Shown here: positions 1 through 9,823 of the stretch, in pieces
How the letters are laid out: each line of letters begins with the position of its first letter
How positions within the stretch are numbered: the stretch's first letter is position 1
NCBI RefSeq assembly: GCF_020921035.1
Contig: NC_063154.1
Span: 2,852,001 to 2,916,000 of the forward strand
Direction: 5' to 3'
Length of the DNA: 64,000 nt
Origin: Rhodamnia argentea
Lineage: Eukaryota; Streptophyta; Magnoliopsida; Myrtales; Myrtaceae
Made by a program: the position numbers and the translations under genes
The notes under the pieces: generated by a model
What the model was told of the DNA's origin: nothing
Database searches by the model: none
The model's input: the letters and a program-made list of their open reading frames with translations, nothing else

Positions 1-329
1 ACTGAATTAAAAAAAATTTCTAAAATTAATCACTTGTATTTCTAACAAAAATGAATAAACGAATTTTTTTTGTCATCTGCAAAAATATTCGGATATATAT
101 TGTTGTTGAGAATGAAAATATTTTTTATTGACTAATTATTTAAAGAGGTACAAACGCTCATGTTTTAGTAAGAATTTCCCTTGTCCAACGACTTTAGCAG
201 AAACTGCAAAGAAGCTGTCGATCTAGCGTGTTCAACGGGTCAAAATCTGCTTTTAGGGATGTCTGGTTCATCATAAAGCACGCAATCTCAAACCAGTTGA
301 ATGGTGCAAACCTCATCCTCACCACAACC
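1..329. promoter_or_regulatory. 5' flank of first LecRK gene, shared with the other copies
   Basis: This is AT-rich upstream DNA. Roughly 60-180 resembles 9340-9430, an AT-rich block with alternating ATTTTC/GAAAAT patches that recurs in the window and is probably a MITE remnant. From about 195 to the ATG at 330 the sequence closely matches the leaders at 9700-9823 and 12365-12484, so the LecRK copies were duplicated together with their 5' regions. I see no certain TATA box. Confidence 0.5.
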
Positions 330-2315
330 ATGTCTTGCTCTCTTTCTTTGTCCACTCTCTTAATCCTCTTCTGCCTCGTCTGCTGTCCTGTTATCACCTT
401 TGTAAATCCTCTTTCCTTCAATATAAGTAGCTTTGACACAGATCTAAGCGACATACAATATGAAGGAATGGCGACAGCTGCGGATGGATCTGTTGTTCTA
501 ACCGAAGGCTATACCCCACCATACTTTCAAGTAGGCCACATTACGTATTCCAAACCCATCGATCTATGGGATTCTGTTACAGGGAGACAAGCAGACTTCT
601 TTACTCGCTTCTCATTCACCATCGATACTTTCAACCCCACGGAATATAGTGATGGCATTGCCTTTTTTCTTGCTCCTGTTGGCTTCACACTCCCCCCTAA
701 CTCAGGTGGTGCATACTTCGGATTGTTCAATGTAAGCACAGTTGATGCTGGGCCTCGAAACCAAATCGTCACCGTCGAGTTCGATACTTGGGTGAACGAG
801 GAATTTGATCCTCCAAAGCAGCACATAGGAATCAACCAAAACTCACTCTCCTCGCTTGTTTATGCCGGTTGGAATGCTGCATCACACAGCGGGAATGCAA
901 CTGATGTCGTGGTGACCTATGATTCGACTAGCAAGAATCTTAGCGTATTCTGGTCATTTGATGACAAGCCAGTTAATCTGGATAACAAAAGTTCCTCGCT
1001 TTCTTGCCAAATTGATCTTGCTAAAGTTCTTCCTAAATCAGTAGCAATTGGATTCTCAGCTTCTTTTGGCGTTCTTCCCGAGAGACACAGCATCAATTCA
1101 TGGGAATTTATTTCAAACTTGGACGTTGTGCGTCCCCCATCGGCGGATACATCAAAAAAGGGGGTAAACTATAAGATGTATATGATTATAACATTTATCA
1201 CTGCTCCCGTAGCATGTCTCTTGCTGGTTATTTCAGCAGGTTCTTGCTTATTCATGATCAAGATGAGGAGAAAATACGAGTTTCAGGCTCTGACTCACAT
1301 TGACAAAGAGATAGTAGCATTGCCACTGAAATTCTCTTATCAAGAGTTGCTTGTTGCTACAAGTGGCTTCGCAAGTGATCGACGACTAGGCCAAGGAGGG
1401 TCCGGCCAAGTTTACAAAGGATTCTTGAACCGTTTAGATCGCCTGGTCGCCATCAAAAGAATCCTTGCAGAATCCAAACATTCAGAGAAGGTCTTCACCA
1501 ACGAAGTGAAGATACTAAGCCGTATGGTACACCGAAATCTGGTGCAATTCATCGGATGGTGCCAAGAAGAAGGTGAGTTTTTGCTTGTTTATGAATATAT
1601 GCCTAATGGTAGCCTTCATCTTCATCTCTTTGGAACTCGAAAAAGTCTGCCGTGGGATGTGAGGTACAAGATAGCTTTAGGGCTGGCCTCAGCCCTCAAC
1701 TATCTTCATGAAGATCTAGAGCAGTGTGTTCTCCACAGAGATATAAAAGCCGCCAACATATTACTCGACACAAACTTCAACACTAAGCTCGGAGACTTTG
1801 GAGTGGCTAAGCTCGTTGACCCCCGGTTCAGGACACAAACGACGGACGTGGTAGGGACATATGGCTACCTGGCGCCAGAATATTTGAGCGAAGGTAAGGT
1901 TACTACAGAATCAGACATGTTCAGCTTTGGGGTTGTGGCTCTAGAAATCGCATGCGGAAGGAGGACCTATCAGGAAGGAAAATTTCACGTTCCACTACGC
2001 AAGTGGGTTTGGCAGCTTTACCTTGCTGGAAACATGCTTGAAGCAACGGACGAGACATTGGGTTTGAGTTTCGATAGGAAGGAAATGGAATGCTTGATGA
2101 TGCTGGGACTGTGGTGCGTCCATCCAGATCCGATGAGAAGACCCAAAGCAGGACAAGTAATCAGATATCTCCAGCAAGAAGCCCCGGTACCCGAGCTTCC
2201 ACCTGGCACATTTGACCCTCCGGCTCCATATCAGCCATCAGCACAAAGAACAGAGGCAGCACAAAGAACAGAGTCGCCTTCTCTTGAAGAATTCAGTTCC
2301 TATTCAGCAAGATAG
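330..2315 (+). CDS. L-type lectin receptor-like kinase (LecRK, class IX-like), intact, intronless
   Basis: Predicted plasma-membrane receptor kinase of 661 aa. I chose the ATG at 330 because it starts a signal peptide (MSCSLSLSTLLIL...) and is aligned with the start of the copy at 9824; the frame is open further upstream but that part is not signal-like. The legume-lectin ectodomain (about 27-270) has DGIAFFLAP and VEFDTW...HIGIN metal/sugar-site motifs. A transmembrane helix lies at about 283-306. The kinase (about 347-620) has the glycine loop GQGGSGQVY, Lys376 in VAIK, HRD at 469-471 and DFG at 489-491, so it should be active. The proline-rich tail has a duplicated AAQRTE unit. AATAAA follows at 2351. 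Class IX LecRKs act in immunity and cell death in Arabidopsis; the ligand here is unknown. Confidence 0.92.
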   Translation: MSCSLSLSTLLILFCLVCCPVITFVNPLSFNISSFDTDLSDIQYEGMATAADGSVVLTEGYTPPYFQVGHITYSKPIDLWDSVTGRQADFFTRFSFTIDTFNPTEYSDGIAFFLAPVGFTLPPNSGGAYFGLFNVSTVDAGPRNQIVTVEFDTWVNEEFDPPKQHIGINQNSLSSLVYAGWNAASHSGNATDVVVTYDSTSKNLSVFWSFDDKPVNLDNKSSSLSCQIDLAKVLPKSVAIGFSASFGVLPERHSINSWEFISNLDVVRPPSADTSKKGVNYKMYMIITFITAPVACLLLVISAGSCLFMIKMRRKYEFQALTHIDKEIVALPLKFSYQELLVATSGFASDRRLGQGGSGQVYKGFLNRLDRLVAIKRILAESKHSEKVFTNEVKILSRMVHRNLVQFIGWCQEEGEFLLVYEYMPNGSLHLHLFGTRKSLPWDVRYKIALGLASALNYLHEDLEQCVLHRDIKAANILLDTNFNTKLGDFGVAKLVDPRFRTQTTDVVGTYGYLAPEYLSEGKVTTESDMFSFGVVALEIACGRRTYQEGKFHVPLRKWVWQLYLAGNMLEATDETLGLSFDRKEMECLMMLGLWCVHPDPMRRPKAGQVIRYLQQEAPVPELPPGTFDPPAPYQPSAQRTEAAQRTESPSLEEFSSYSAR

Positions 2316-2394
2316 ATCATGGCTCCTATAGCCAGTTTGACTTTTCCGGAAATAAAATTGATGCTGCGACGGATTATTTATGATCAATCGTGGT

Positions 2395-2625
2395 GTCTAA
2401 ATCTGCTTTTGGGAATTTCTACTAGTTGAGTTGCAAGAGCATACCTCATCTATACAGTTGTAGGATACAATTATAACCATAACTGACTTTTTCTCCCTCG
2501 TCTGCTGTCCTGCTATTCCCCTTATCAGTTCTCTTTCCTTCAATACAAGTAGCTTTGCTTTTTTTTTTTGCTCCCGTTGCCTTCTCAATTCTACCCAACT
2601 CGGGCTGGTGGATACCTAAGAAATC
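2395..2625 (+). pseudogene. Degenerate LecRK lectin-domain fragment
   Basis: Just downstream of the intact gene, the leader, signal-peptide region and early lectin motifs reappear in decayed form. Recognisable pieces match CLVCCPVI..., SLSFN-SS-F and the APVG...PPNSGG..Y region. The middle of the lectin domain is deleted and no frame is maintained. It is a relic of another tandem copy. Confidence 0.7.
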
Positions 2626-2639
2626 ATTGACATGACGGT

Positions 2640-3690
2640 GTGCCACGTAAGGAGGTCGGCGATAACTAGACCATCACATTAGCGGTTTCTAGCGAAAATT
2701 GACTGGAAGAACTACATTGAAATATAGCATGAAAGTTTAAGACTAAATTGAGAAAATTGAAAAGTTTAGAATTGAATTGGTATCTGTACAATAAGTTGAG
2801 GATTAATTGGGTAATTTTTCCGGAGATAGATTTATCAGCAATCCTTCAGGTCCTTCGACGCCTCTCCTTGAAACTAATTATTCACCAACTATCCTCTATT
2901 AATTCCAGGCATATTGATAACTCTGTCATACTAAGATGTTCACTTTCCACGGTCTATCTAATTATTCACGAACTCCCCGTTCTATGACTCATTCTCCATC
3001 TGGTCAGGTCTGTCCGGCTTTTTAGGCACCTTTTGCGGCCAATTCCTTGTTCAATGTTTAACCCTTAGTTCATATATGCATATTTCATGCACCAATGATC
3101 ATTAGTAGCCATTTATTATTTCGTCATCTTCAAAATAGGGTGTTTTCGTAATACTGGCTATGGATTTATGCTAAATTCTGGAAATGCAGTCGACCACCTA
3201 AGCCGACTGCATTGCAACGGCCACCACCACTGGTCAAACAAATGACATTGAAGAATATTAGAGGACATCAGAGAAACACAGATAGGACCTACTCCAATAG
3301 TTTGTGACAAATCTGTGATCACAATCCCTAAAAATCACGTCTTTCAGGGAAAAGCCAAACACATCGGCATAAAAAGAATCATTTCAAACGAGAAATGCAA
3401 ATTAATGGATAGATCGAACTCAAATATTGCATAACTGAGGGCCAAGTTGTAGACATATTTATTAAAGCACTACAGCAAGTTCAAAATACCACGAAGCATG
3501 CTAGGAGTATCACAAAAATCGATCAAGTAGGAGAGTTAAAAGTTCTAATCAATTTTCTGAAAATAGCCTAGACTCCTCTACGATGTCTACGACTCCTCTA
3601 CAAAGTCTACATCTCTCTAGTTAAGGAGGCCTCTAAATAGGCTTGTCATGCTCAATTCTCATCCAATAACGGTTATATTATCCCCTTGGG
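2640..3690. other. Intergenic DNA with a MITE-like half element
   Basis: About 2690-2826 resembles the terminal half of the GGGAAAATTGTC-type elements at 41473 and 57523: it has reiterated short blocks such as TTTAGAATTGAATTGG and ends in a TTTTTCC motif. The rest (2830-3690) contains no gene or repeat that I recognise. Confidence 0.35.
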
Positions 3691-3699
3691 AGATGCTGA

Positions 3700-3985
3700 C
3701 AAATGGCAATAGCCAGTCTTAGGAAAGCCTTACAGATGTTCTGGTTATGAAAAACACCAAGTCTTGGTCAATTGCGGGCAGTAGCCAGTCTTAGGAAAGC
3801 CCTAGGAATGATTTGGTCATGGAAAACACCAGGTTATATTATTTTCTTGGTCAAAATTGCCAGCAGTAGCCAGTCTTAGGAAAGCCCTCCAAATGAATTG
3901 GTTATGAAAGTCACCAAGTTATATTATTTCCTTGGTCAACTGCCGCTAGTAGCCTGTCTTAGGACAGCCCTGCCGATGATTTGGT
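3700..3985. repeat. Minisatellite, four imperfect units of 72-85 bp
   Basis: The phrase TAGCCAGTCTTAGG, or a close variant, starts at 3710, 3782, 3867 and 3950, each followed by a similar stretch containing TTGGTCA and CACCAAGTTATATT. The array ends exactly where homology to the LecRK coding sequence begins at about 3990, so it has replaced the signal peptide of the next copy. Confidence 0.85.
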
Positions 3986-3993
3986 TCACTTGA

Positions 3994-5975
3994 TTTTTCT
4001 GTCTCGTCTGCTGTCCTGTTATCCCCTCTGTCAATCCTCTTTCCGTCAATATAAGTAGCTTTTATACAAATCTCAACAGCATACGATACGAAGGCATTGC
4101 AACAGTTGCGTATGGATCCGTTGTTCTAACCCACGGCATTGCCCCACCGTTCTTTCAGGTAGACCGCATTCAGTATTCCAAACCCATCGATCTGTGGGAT
4201 TCTGTTACAGGGAGACAAGCAGACTTCTTTACTCGTTTCCCATTCACCATCACTACTTTCGACCCCACTGGACATAGTGATCGCATTGCCTTCTTCCTTG
4301 CTCCTGTTGGCTTCTCAATCCCACCCAACTCGACTGGTGGATACCTAGGACTCTTCAATGCGAGCACGGTCGATGATGGGCCTAGGAACCAAATTGTGGT
4401 CGTCGAGTTCGATACTTGGTTGAACTCACCATTTGATCCTCCAGTGCAGCACATAGGAATCAACGTAAACTCACCCTCATCGCTTGTTTATGCCAGTTGG
4501 AACCCGGTCTCACACCGTGGCAAGGCAACTAATGTTTTGGTGACCTATTATTCTACTAGCAAGAATCTTAGTGTATTCTGTTCATTTCATGATGAGCCGG
4601 TTTCTCCAGAAAACAAAAATTCCTCGCTTTCTTGCCAAGTTGATCTTGCTAAAGTTCTTCCTGAACCGGTAGCAATTGGATTTTCAGCTTCATATGGCAT
4701 CTTTGGGGAGAGACACAGTATCAATTCATGGAAGTTCACTTCAAACTGGGATGTTGTACATGCCCCATCAACAGATACATCAAAAAAGGGGGTAAAGTTT
4801 AAGACTTATAGGTTCACAACGTTAATTACAGTTCCTGTAGCATGTTTCTTGCTGATTATTTCAGCAGGGTCTAGCTTATTTATTATCAACAAGAGGAGTT
4901 ATGAGTTTCTTGCTCTGATTGACATTGACAAAGAGATAGGGGCATCGCCGCTAAGATTCTCATATCAAGAGTTGCTTGAAGCTACTAGTGGCATTACAAA
5001 TGATCCAAGACTCGGCCAAGGAGGGTCTGGCCAAGTTTATGGAGGATTATTGAACCATTTAGATCGCTTAGTCGCGGTCCAAAGAATCTTTGCGCAATCA
5101 AAACATTCAAAGAAGGTCTTCATCAATGAAGTGAAGATAATGAGCCATATGATCCACCGAAATCTGGTGCAATTCATTGGATGGTGCGAAGAGGAAGGTG
5201 AATATTTGCTTGTTAATGAATACATGCCTAATGGTAGCCTTGATAATCATCTCTTTGGATCTAGGAAAAGTCTACCGTGGGATGTGATGTACAAGATAGC
5301 TCTAGGCCTGGCGTTAGCCCTTAATTATCTTCATGAAGAAGCAGAGCAATGTGTTCTTCACAGAGATATAAAAGCTGCCAACATATTACTCGATTCAAAC
5401 TTCAACACCAAGCTCGGCGACTTCGGAGTGGCCAAGCTCGTTGACCCCCAGTTCAGGACTCAAATGACAGACGTGGTAGGGACATGCGGCTATCTGGCAC
5501 CGGAATATGTGACTGAAGGGAAGGCTACTAAAGAGTCTGACATGTTCAGCTTCAGGGTTGCGGCTCTAGAAATCGCGTGTGGTAGGAGGACCTATCAGGA
5601 AGGTGAATATCAAGTTCCACTGTACAAGTGGCTTTGTCAGCTTTACCATACTGGAAACATGCTTGAAACAGCCGACGAGACTTTGAATTCAAGTTTTGAT
5701 AGGAAGGAAATGGAATGCTTGATGATGGTGAGACTGTGGTGGGTGCATCCAGATCCCAAGAGAAGGCCAAATGCCGGACAGGTTATCAGATTTCTTCAGT
5801 TACAAGAGACGTCTTGGTGCCCCCCAGTTTCCATGCGACACCTACAAGTGTCCCCTTTTTATGTCAGCGATCAGCACCTAGAATGGAGTCTTCCTCTTCT
5901 ATTCAAGAATCACCTCCCGTTAAGCAAGACGTATCACTGCTCCAAAAGCCATACAGCAAGAGCAACACATGTTGA
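3994..5975 (+). pseudogene. LecRK copy without signal peptide and with a disabled kinase site
   Basis: A frame open from 3994 (stop TGA at 3991-3993) covers a nearly complete LecRK: lectin domain, transmembrane segment and kinase. Homology to the intact copies starts at FCLVCCP, so the initiator ATG and first half of the signal peptide are missing, and the tandem repeat abuts the break. In the kinase, the VAIK lysine codon is CAA (Gln, 5080-5082); the glycine loop, HRD and DFG remain. FSFG has become FSFR. Near 5805 a frame change separates the kinase from a tail that resembles other LecRK C-termini in the next frame (to about 5975). It could be transcribed, but translation from an internal start would give a non-secreted protein. 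Confidence 0.8.
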
Positions 5976-6191
5976 CTTCTTGGAAGATAGAAGAAACGTT
6001 GTGACGGATTATTTTGCTCAATCAACCTTTTCTTCGCTGCAATATATTGTGTAGTTGCTGATCAATGGGTTGACGTAGATTTCGCAGAGACATCAGTACA
6101 TTACATGTCCTCTTATGCAAAAGCTCTTGTTCTATAATCTGATTTTATGAGAAATCATGCCAAAGTAGTTACTTTGACTCTGTTTCAGTTA

Positions 6192-6346
6192 CACTCAGTA
6201 TTTTCCGGCTCCCCAGGGAAATATGTTGGTCTAGCAGAAACAATTAGAGGGTTTAAATTGATCCTTTCAGGAGAATTAGATAGTCTTCCTGAACACACCT
6301 TTTATTTGGTAGATAACATCGATGAAGCTATTGCGAAGGATATGCA
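6192..6346 (+). pseudogene. atpB: Nuclear plastid-DNA insert: 3' part of atpB
   Basis: The translated stretch [18 protein letters not shown], followed by [12 protein letters not shown], is the C-terminal region of the chloroplast ATP synthase beta subunit. Only about 50 codons are present; the plastid ending (AMNLEMESKLKK-like) has decayed into AKDMHQFK. No promoter or upstream atpB is present. It is best read as an old NUPT fragment in the LecRK cluster. Mitochondrial DNA carrying plastid sequence is an alternative source. Confidence 0.85.
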
Positions 6347-9300
6347 TCAATTCAAAGCCCGGAAAAGGTTGTAGAAGATGTAGAAATGATCAAGCAGTAC
6401 TACCCACGATTCCGATTCAAAGTATGCTCCTATCCACAGATTCAAAAATGACTATCAGGAACGAAATAATCCTTTTTTTTTTTTTTAAAAAAACCCCGCT
6501 CATTCTATATTTTCTCCCTGGAGATGACTTTTAGCCTCTGCAGGGGTATAAGTTAGTCGAAACTGAGCTAAGCCAAGGGAGAAAAGGACTATGCTGGGGA
6601 CAGTTTTAGGTTGCCTGCCGCTGTTCAAAGAACACTTGTTCAGAATCCAAAAATCCTGGAAAGGCCTTCATCGACGAAAAGCATAAAGAAAGTTGATCTT
6701 TTGGTTTGTTACTGGTTCTACGGCACAGGGGAGCCTTGCTACTGGGCACATGAAGTCTAGCATTAAATAATAATAAAAATAGAGCAACTTGTTCATTGTA
6801 TGGATGCAAAATCAGCCAAAATATCATTGGACTCGAACTTCAGCACTGCCCTCTAGTCAGTTAACAATTATCTAGTTCTAAACGCTACCATTATCAAATC
6901 CAGCTATATTACATGTACAGCCTTCAAACGGGTGGGTTGGGTCAAAAATAGTCCGATTCAAATAGACTTATTTAACCGTTTATGACTCATTTATTGTAAT
7001 GCAAATCAAGTGACTCATATTAGACTCGGCCCATATTCAAACCATATTTGACCCGACCCATATTACTAAAATACTTAAATAATTAGTTCAATTTAGGAAA
7101 ACTCGTATCCAAATCGAGATGAGAGCGCCGTGAGTAAGCGTGAGATCAAGTGAGAGCAAGAAAAAATGAAAGAAGAATCACAGAGTGGAGTAGGGTCTAA
7201 GTAAATTGTGAATCTATTTAAACACATTTAACACTCCAACCAAAAAAAAAAAAAAGGGCACATTTGACACTCATATTATGTTTAAATCTATTTATGTTCT
7301 ATTTATTGCATGTAACTAATTTATATAACAATTCGGCCCAACATATATGGGTTAAGAAACGGGTCTATGATCCATTTTGAGTGCTTTCTCGTTTTCAACT
7401 AAAGCGGCCCATTCCGCACATTACCGTTCATTCATACACAACCTGGTTAGTGCTACCTACAAAGTTCTTGTTTCTGTTACCTCCCGATGCTTCTGTATCA
7501 GGGACTTGTTACTTATTGGGATGTTTCCTCTTTCAAAGAGCATGAAAATGCCATGCTCGGACAAGTCTTTCCAGTTCCAACATAGCTTTAGCATTTTTCA
7601 GGAAATAATGGTCACAAAGACGTTTCAACTGGGGTTTATGGGGAGTCAGTTCCAGCAAGAATCTATCACCTGCACTGATATTGCAAGAACAAGGAGGCTC
7701 CTGAGTTATTTTATGGAGGCAACATACTTGAAACGAAAATTCCAAAGGTTGTTCCTTTTTCAAACCTCTTACCCTTTAAAATTAGCGCAATGGAGGGGAG
7801 CTGTCTTTGGACAGGAAGTCATAAGCTAATTTGCCGCCAACTTTTTTGTCCGAGGTTGAATAACTGAACCAAGAAAAAGGGTACTCGGATGCTTGCATTA
7901 ATCCAAAGAGCCAAGAAATTTTTTGTTCCCACTTCATTGACTTCATGCGGACATCAGACGAATGAAATTGTAAAGGGGGCTGAATTGTGGCTATTGAAAC
8001 ACCGGCTCGGACTTTGGGTCCATCTATCGCATGAGGAACGTGCTCATTTGTAAATTTTTTAATCTTCCTAGTGTGTCGCAGTTCTAAATTACACACCGAC
8101 TATCTTTTTGGACAGCGTAATATTCAAACATGTCTGCCTAACCACCTAACACGGCGTGAAATTTTTTTTTTCTTACGTTTTAATGATACGGGAGATGAAA
8201 ATCACCACACTCGATTCCACCGCGGAATCATCACTTTCTATAAAATATATATAAGACAGATGGAAACCACATTAACATTCTTTTCTATTTCACGCTTTCT
8301 GTGCGGATTCCGCGTCCTCGGATTGAGGTTTTAACATGCAGACAGGAAAAGTGAGTGTTGTTTTTTCTGTTTGGTTGAATTTGTTTATTCCTCCCTTTGC
8401 TGCTAGACTTCTTTTTGGTCATCGTAAAAGCAGAGGGCCATCGAGAAAATGAAGGGATTAGAAAGAGGTGGAAAAAAGAGAAGGGAAGTGATGATGGCAG
8501 AAGCGACGTGCACTTTGCAACATAATGACATAGCTTAGCTCCTTTTAACTAATGATCGATCTTGGACAGATGGGATTGATTGCGTGAGAGAAACAAATGT
8601 GTTCAATACAGACAATATTCTCAAAAAGTGCACGCACTGGATTCTCTCAAATTCGTTTTAAGTTTTCCATAAAAGCATACGAGGTTCGTGAAGGAAATCT
8701 ACTACTGCTGGTGCATCTTGGTAATATCCTAAATTCTTCTCATTGAGAAACTTAATGTTCATGCATCTGCAGCTATACCGAAGGAACACTCCGATCTACC
8801 AACAAGGGCACCACTTTCTAAAGCTTGCTCCCCCATAATTCACGTTTATAAAAATAAGGGCAAATTCTTAATAAGGATCTGAAGTGCCCTCATTTTTCCA
8901 AAAAAATGTCCAAAGTGTGATCTTGTTTCAAATAAGAGGCCCTCGTTAGCCAGCCATCCTAATCAAGTAGCACGGTTTTTTTTTTATCGTCAAGCCCCTG
9001 TAAATCCCTTTTAGGAACGCTTCTTGTCATCGATCCCCCGCAGTTTGCGATTTTGATACGGTGGATGATTCCGATTTCGTAACCGTGTCTACTTACAATC
9101 GCCTGCCACGCATTGGCAAAGCCGTATAAATAACAAACTAATACAGCAAAAAAGGAGCATACCATAAGATTTATGGCCATATCCAAGGATCCAGGAAATC
9201 CTTGGATAGTGCTTGCCTAAAGCCCGAGCTATTTGGGGAAGAAGCTGCCTTTACAAACATGTTATTAACTTACTATTACGGTGAGGAGAACTTTTATTGT
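6347..9300. other. Long intergenic stretch without a supported gene
   Basis: A poly-T/poly-A patch lies at 6474-6494. About 6927-7075 contains GGGTTGGGTC and GACCCGACCC in opposite orientation and looks like a degraded TIR element. About 7625-7690 is repeated at about 13055-13110 downstream of another LecRK fragment. Open frames here (for example around 7377-7829 and 8959-9186) show no family motif or codon structure, and I do not call them. Confidence 0.4.
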
Positions 9301-9470
9301 CAGAAAATATTTTCCTAACTCTTGTATCTCTTACAATAATGAATAAATGAAAAAAATGTTTGGATATAAATTGTTATTGATAACGAAAATATTTTCATAT
9401 ACTAATTATTTGAAGCGATATGAGCGATTATTTTCTATAAAATGTTTTCCAAATCATCTGTTTCTCCTGA
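9300..9470. repeat. AT-rich MITE-like remnant
   Basis: The blocks GAAAATATTTTC and ATTGTTATTGATAAC, and an end resembling TCATCTGTTTCTCCTGAAAT, also occur at 24925-25145, 39340-39565, 42852-43095 and partly at 60-180. The family has inverted ends of the type TTCGTTTGTTTC...GAAACAAA. No clean target duplication is visible here. Confidence 0.45.
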
Positions 9471-9823
9471 AATGAACAGAGTCTCAATGACCATGGACAA
9501 ACACTAGCAGTAAAAGAAGAATACCTCTATCTTTCTGGAAGTCCAAAGAAGAGGCGTGTTTTCACAGCTCGCCGAAAGTCATAACACCAAATGAGTAAAC
9601 AGCACTTTGACCATATAGCTTATACTTGCGTTTTGGGTTGTGCCCAACTGACCAAGTTGAAATTGTTTATTAAATGCCCCTTGTCCAACAACTTTAGAAG
9701 AGGCTGCAAAGAAGCTGTCGACCTGGCGTGTTCAACGGTGTCAAAATCTGCTTTTAGGATGTCTGGTTCATCCTAAAGCACACTGTCTCAAACCAGTTGC
9801 AGAATACACTTCTCACCACAACC

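Noticed and set aside
3700-3985. Regular repeats as a CRISPR-like array
   Set aside because: Units are contiguous and vary throughout with no constant repeat plus unique spacer pattern, and the genome is eukaryotic.
7377-7829. 150-codon + strand frame in the LecRK spacer
   Set aside because: No recognisable domain, no good start context, and part of it coincides with a repeated non-coding block.
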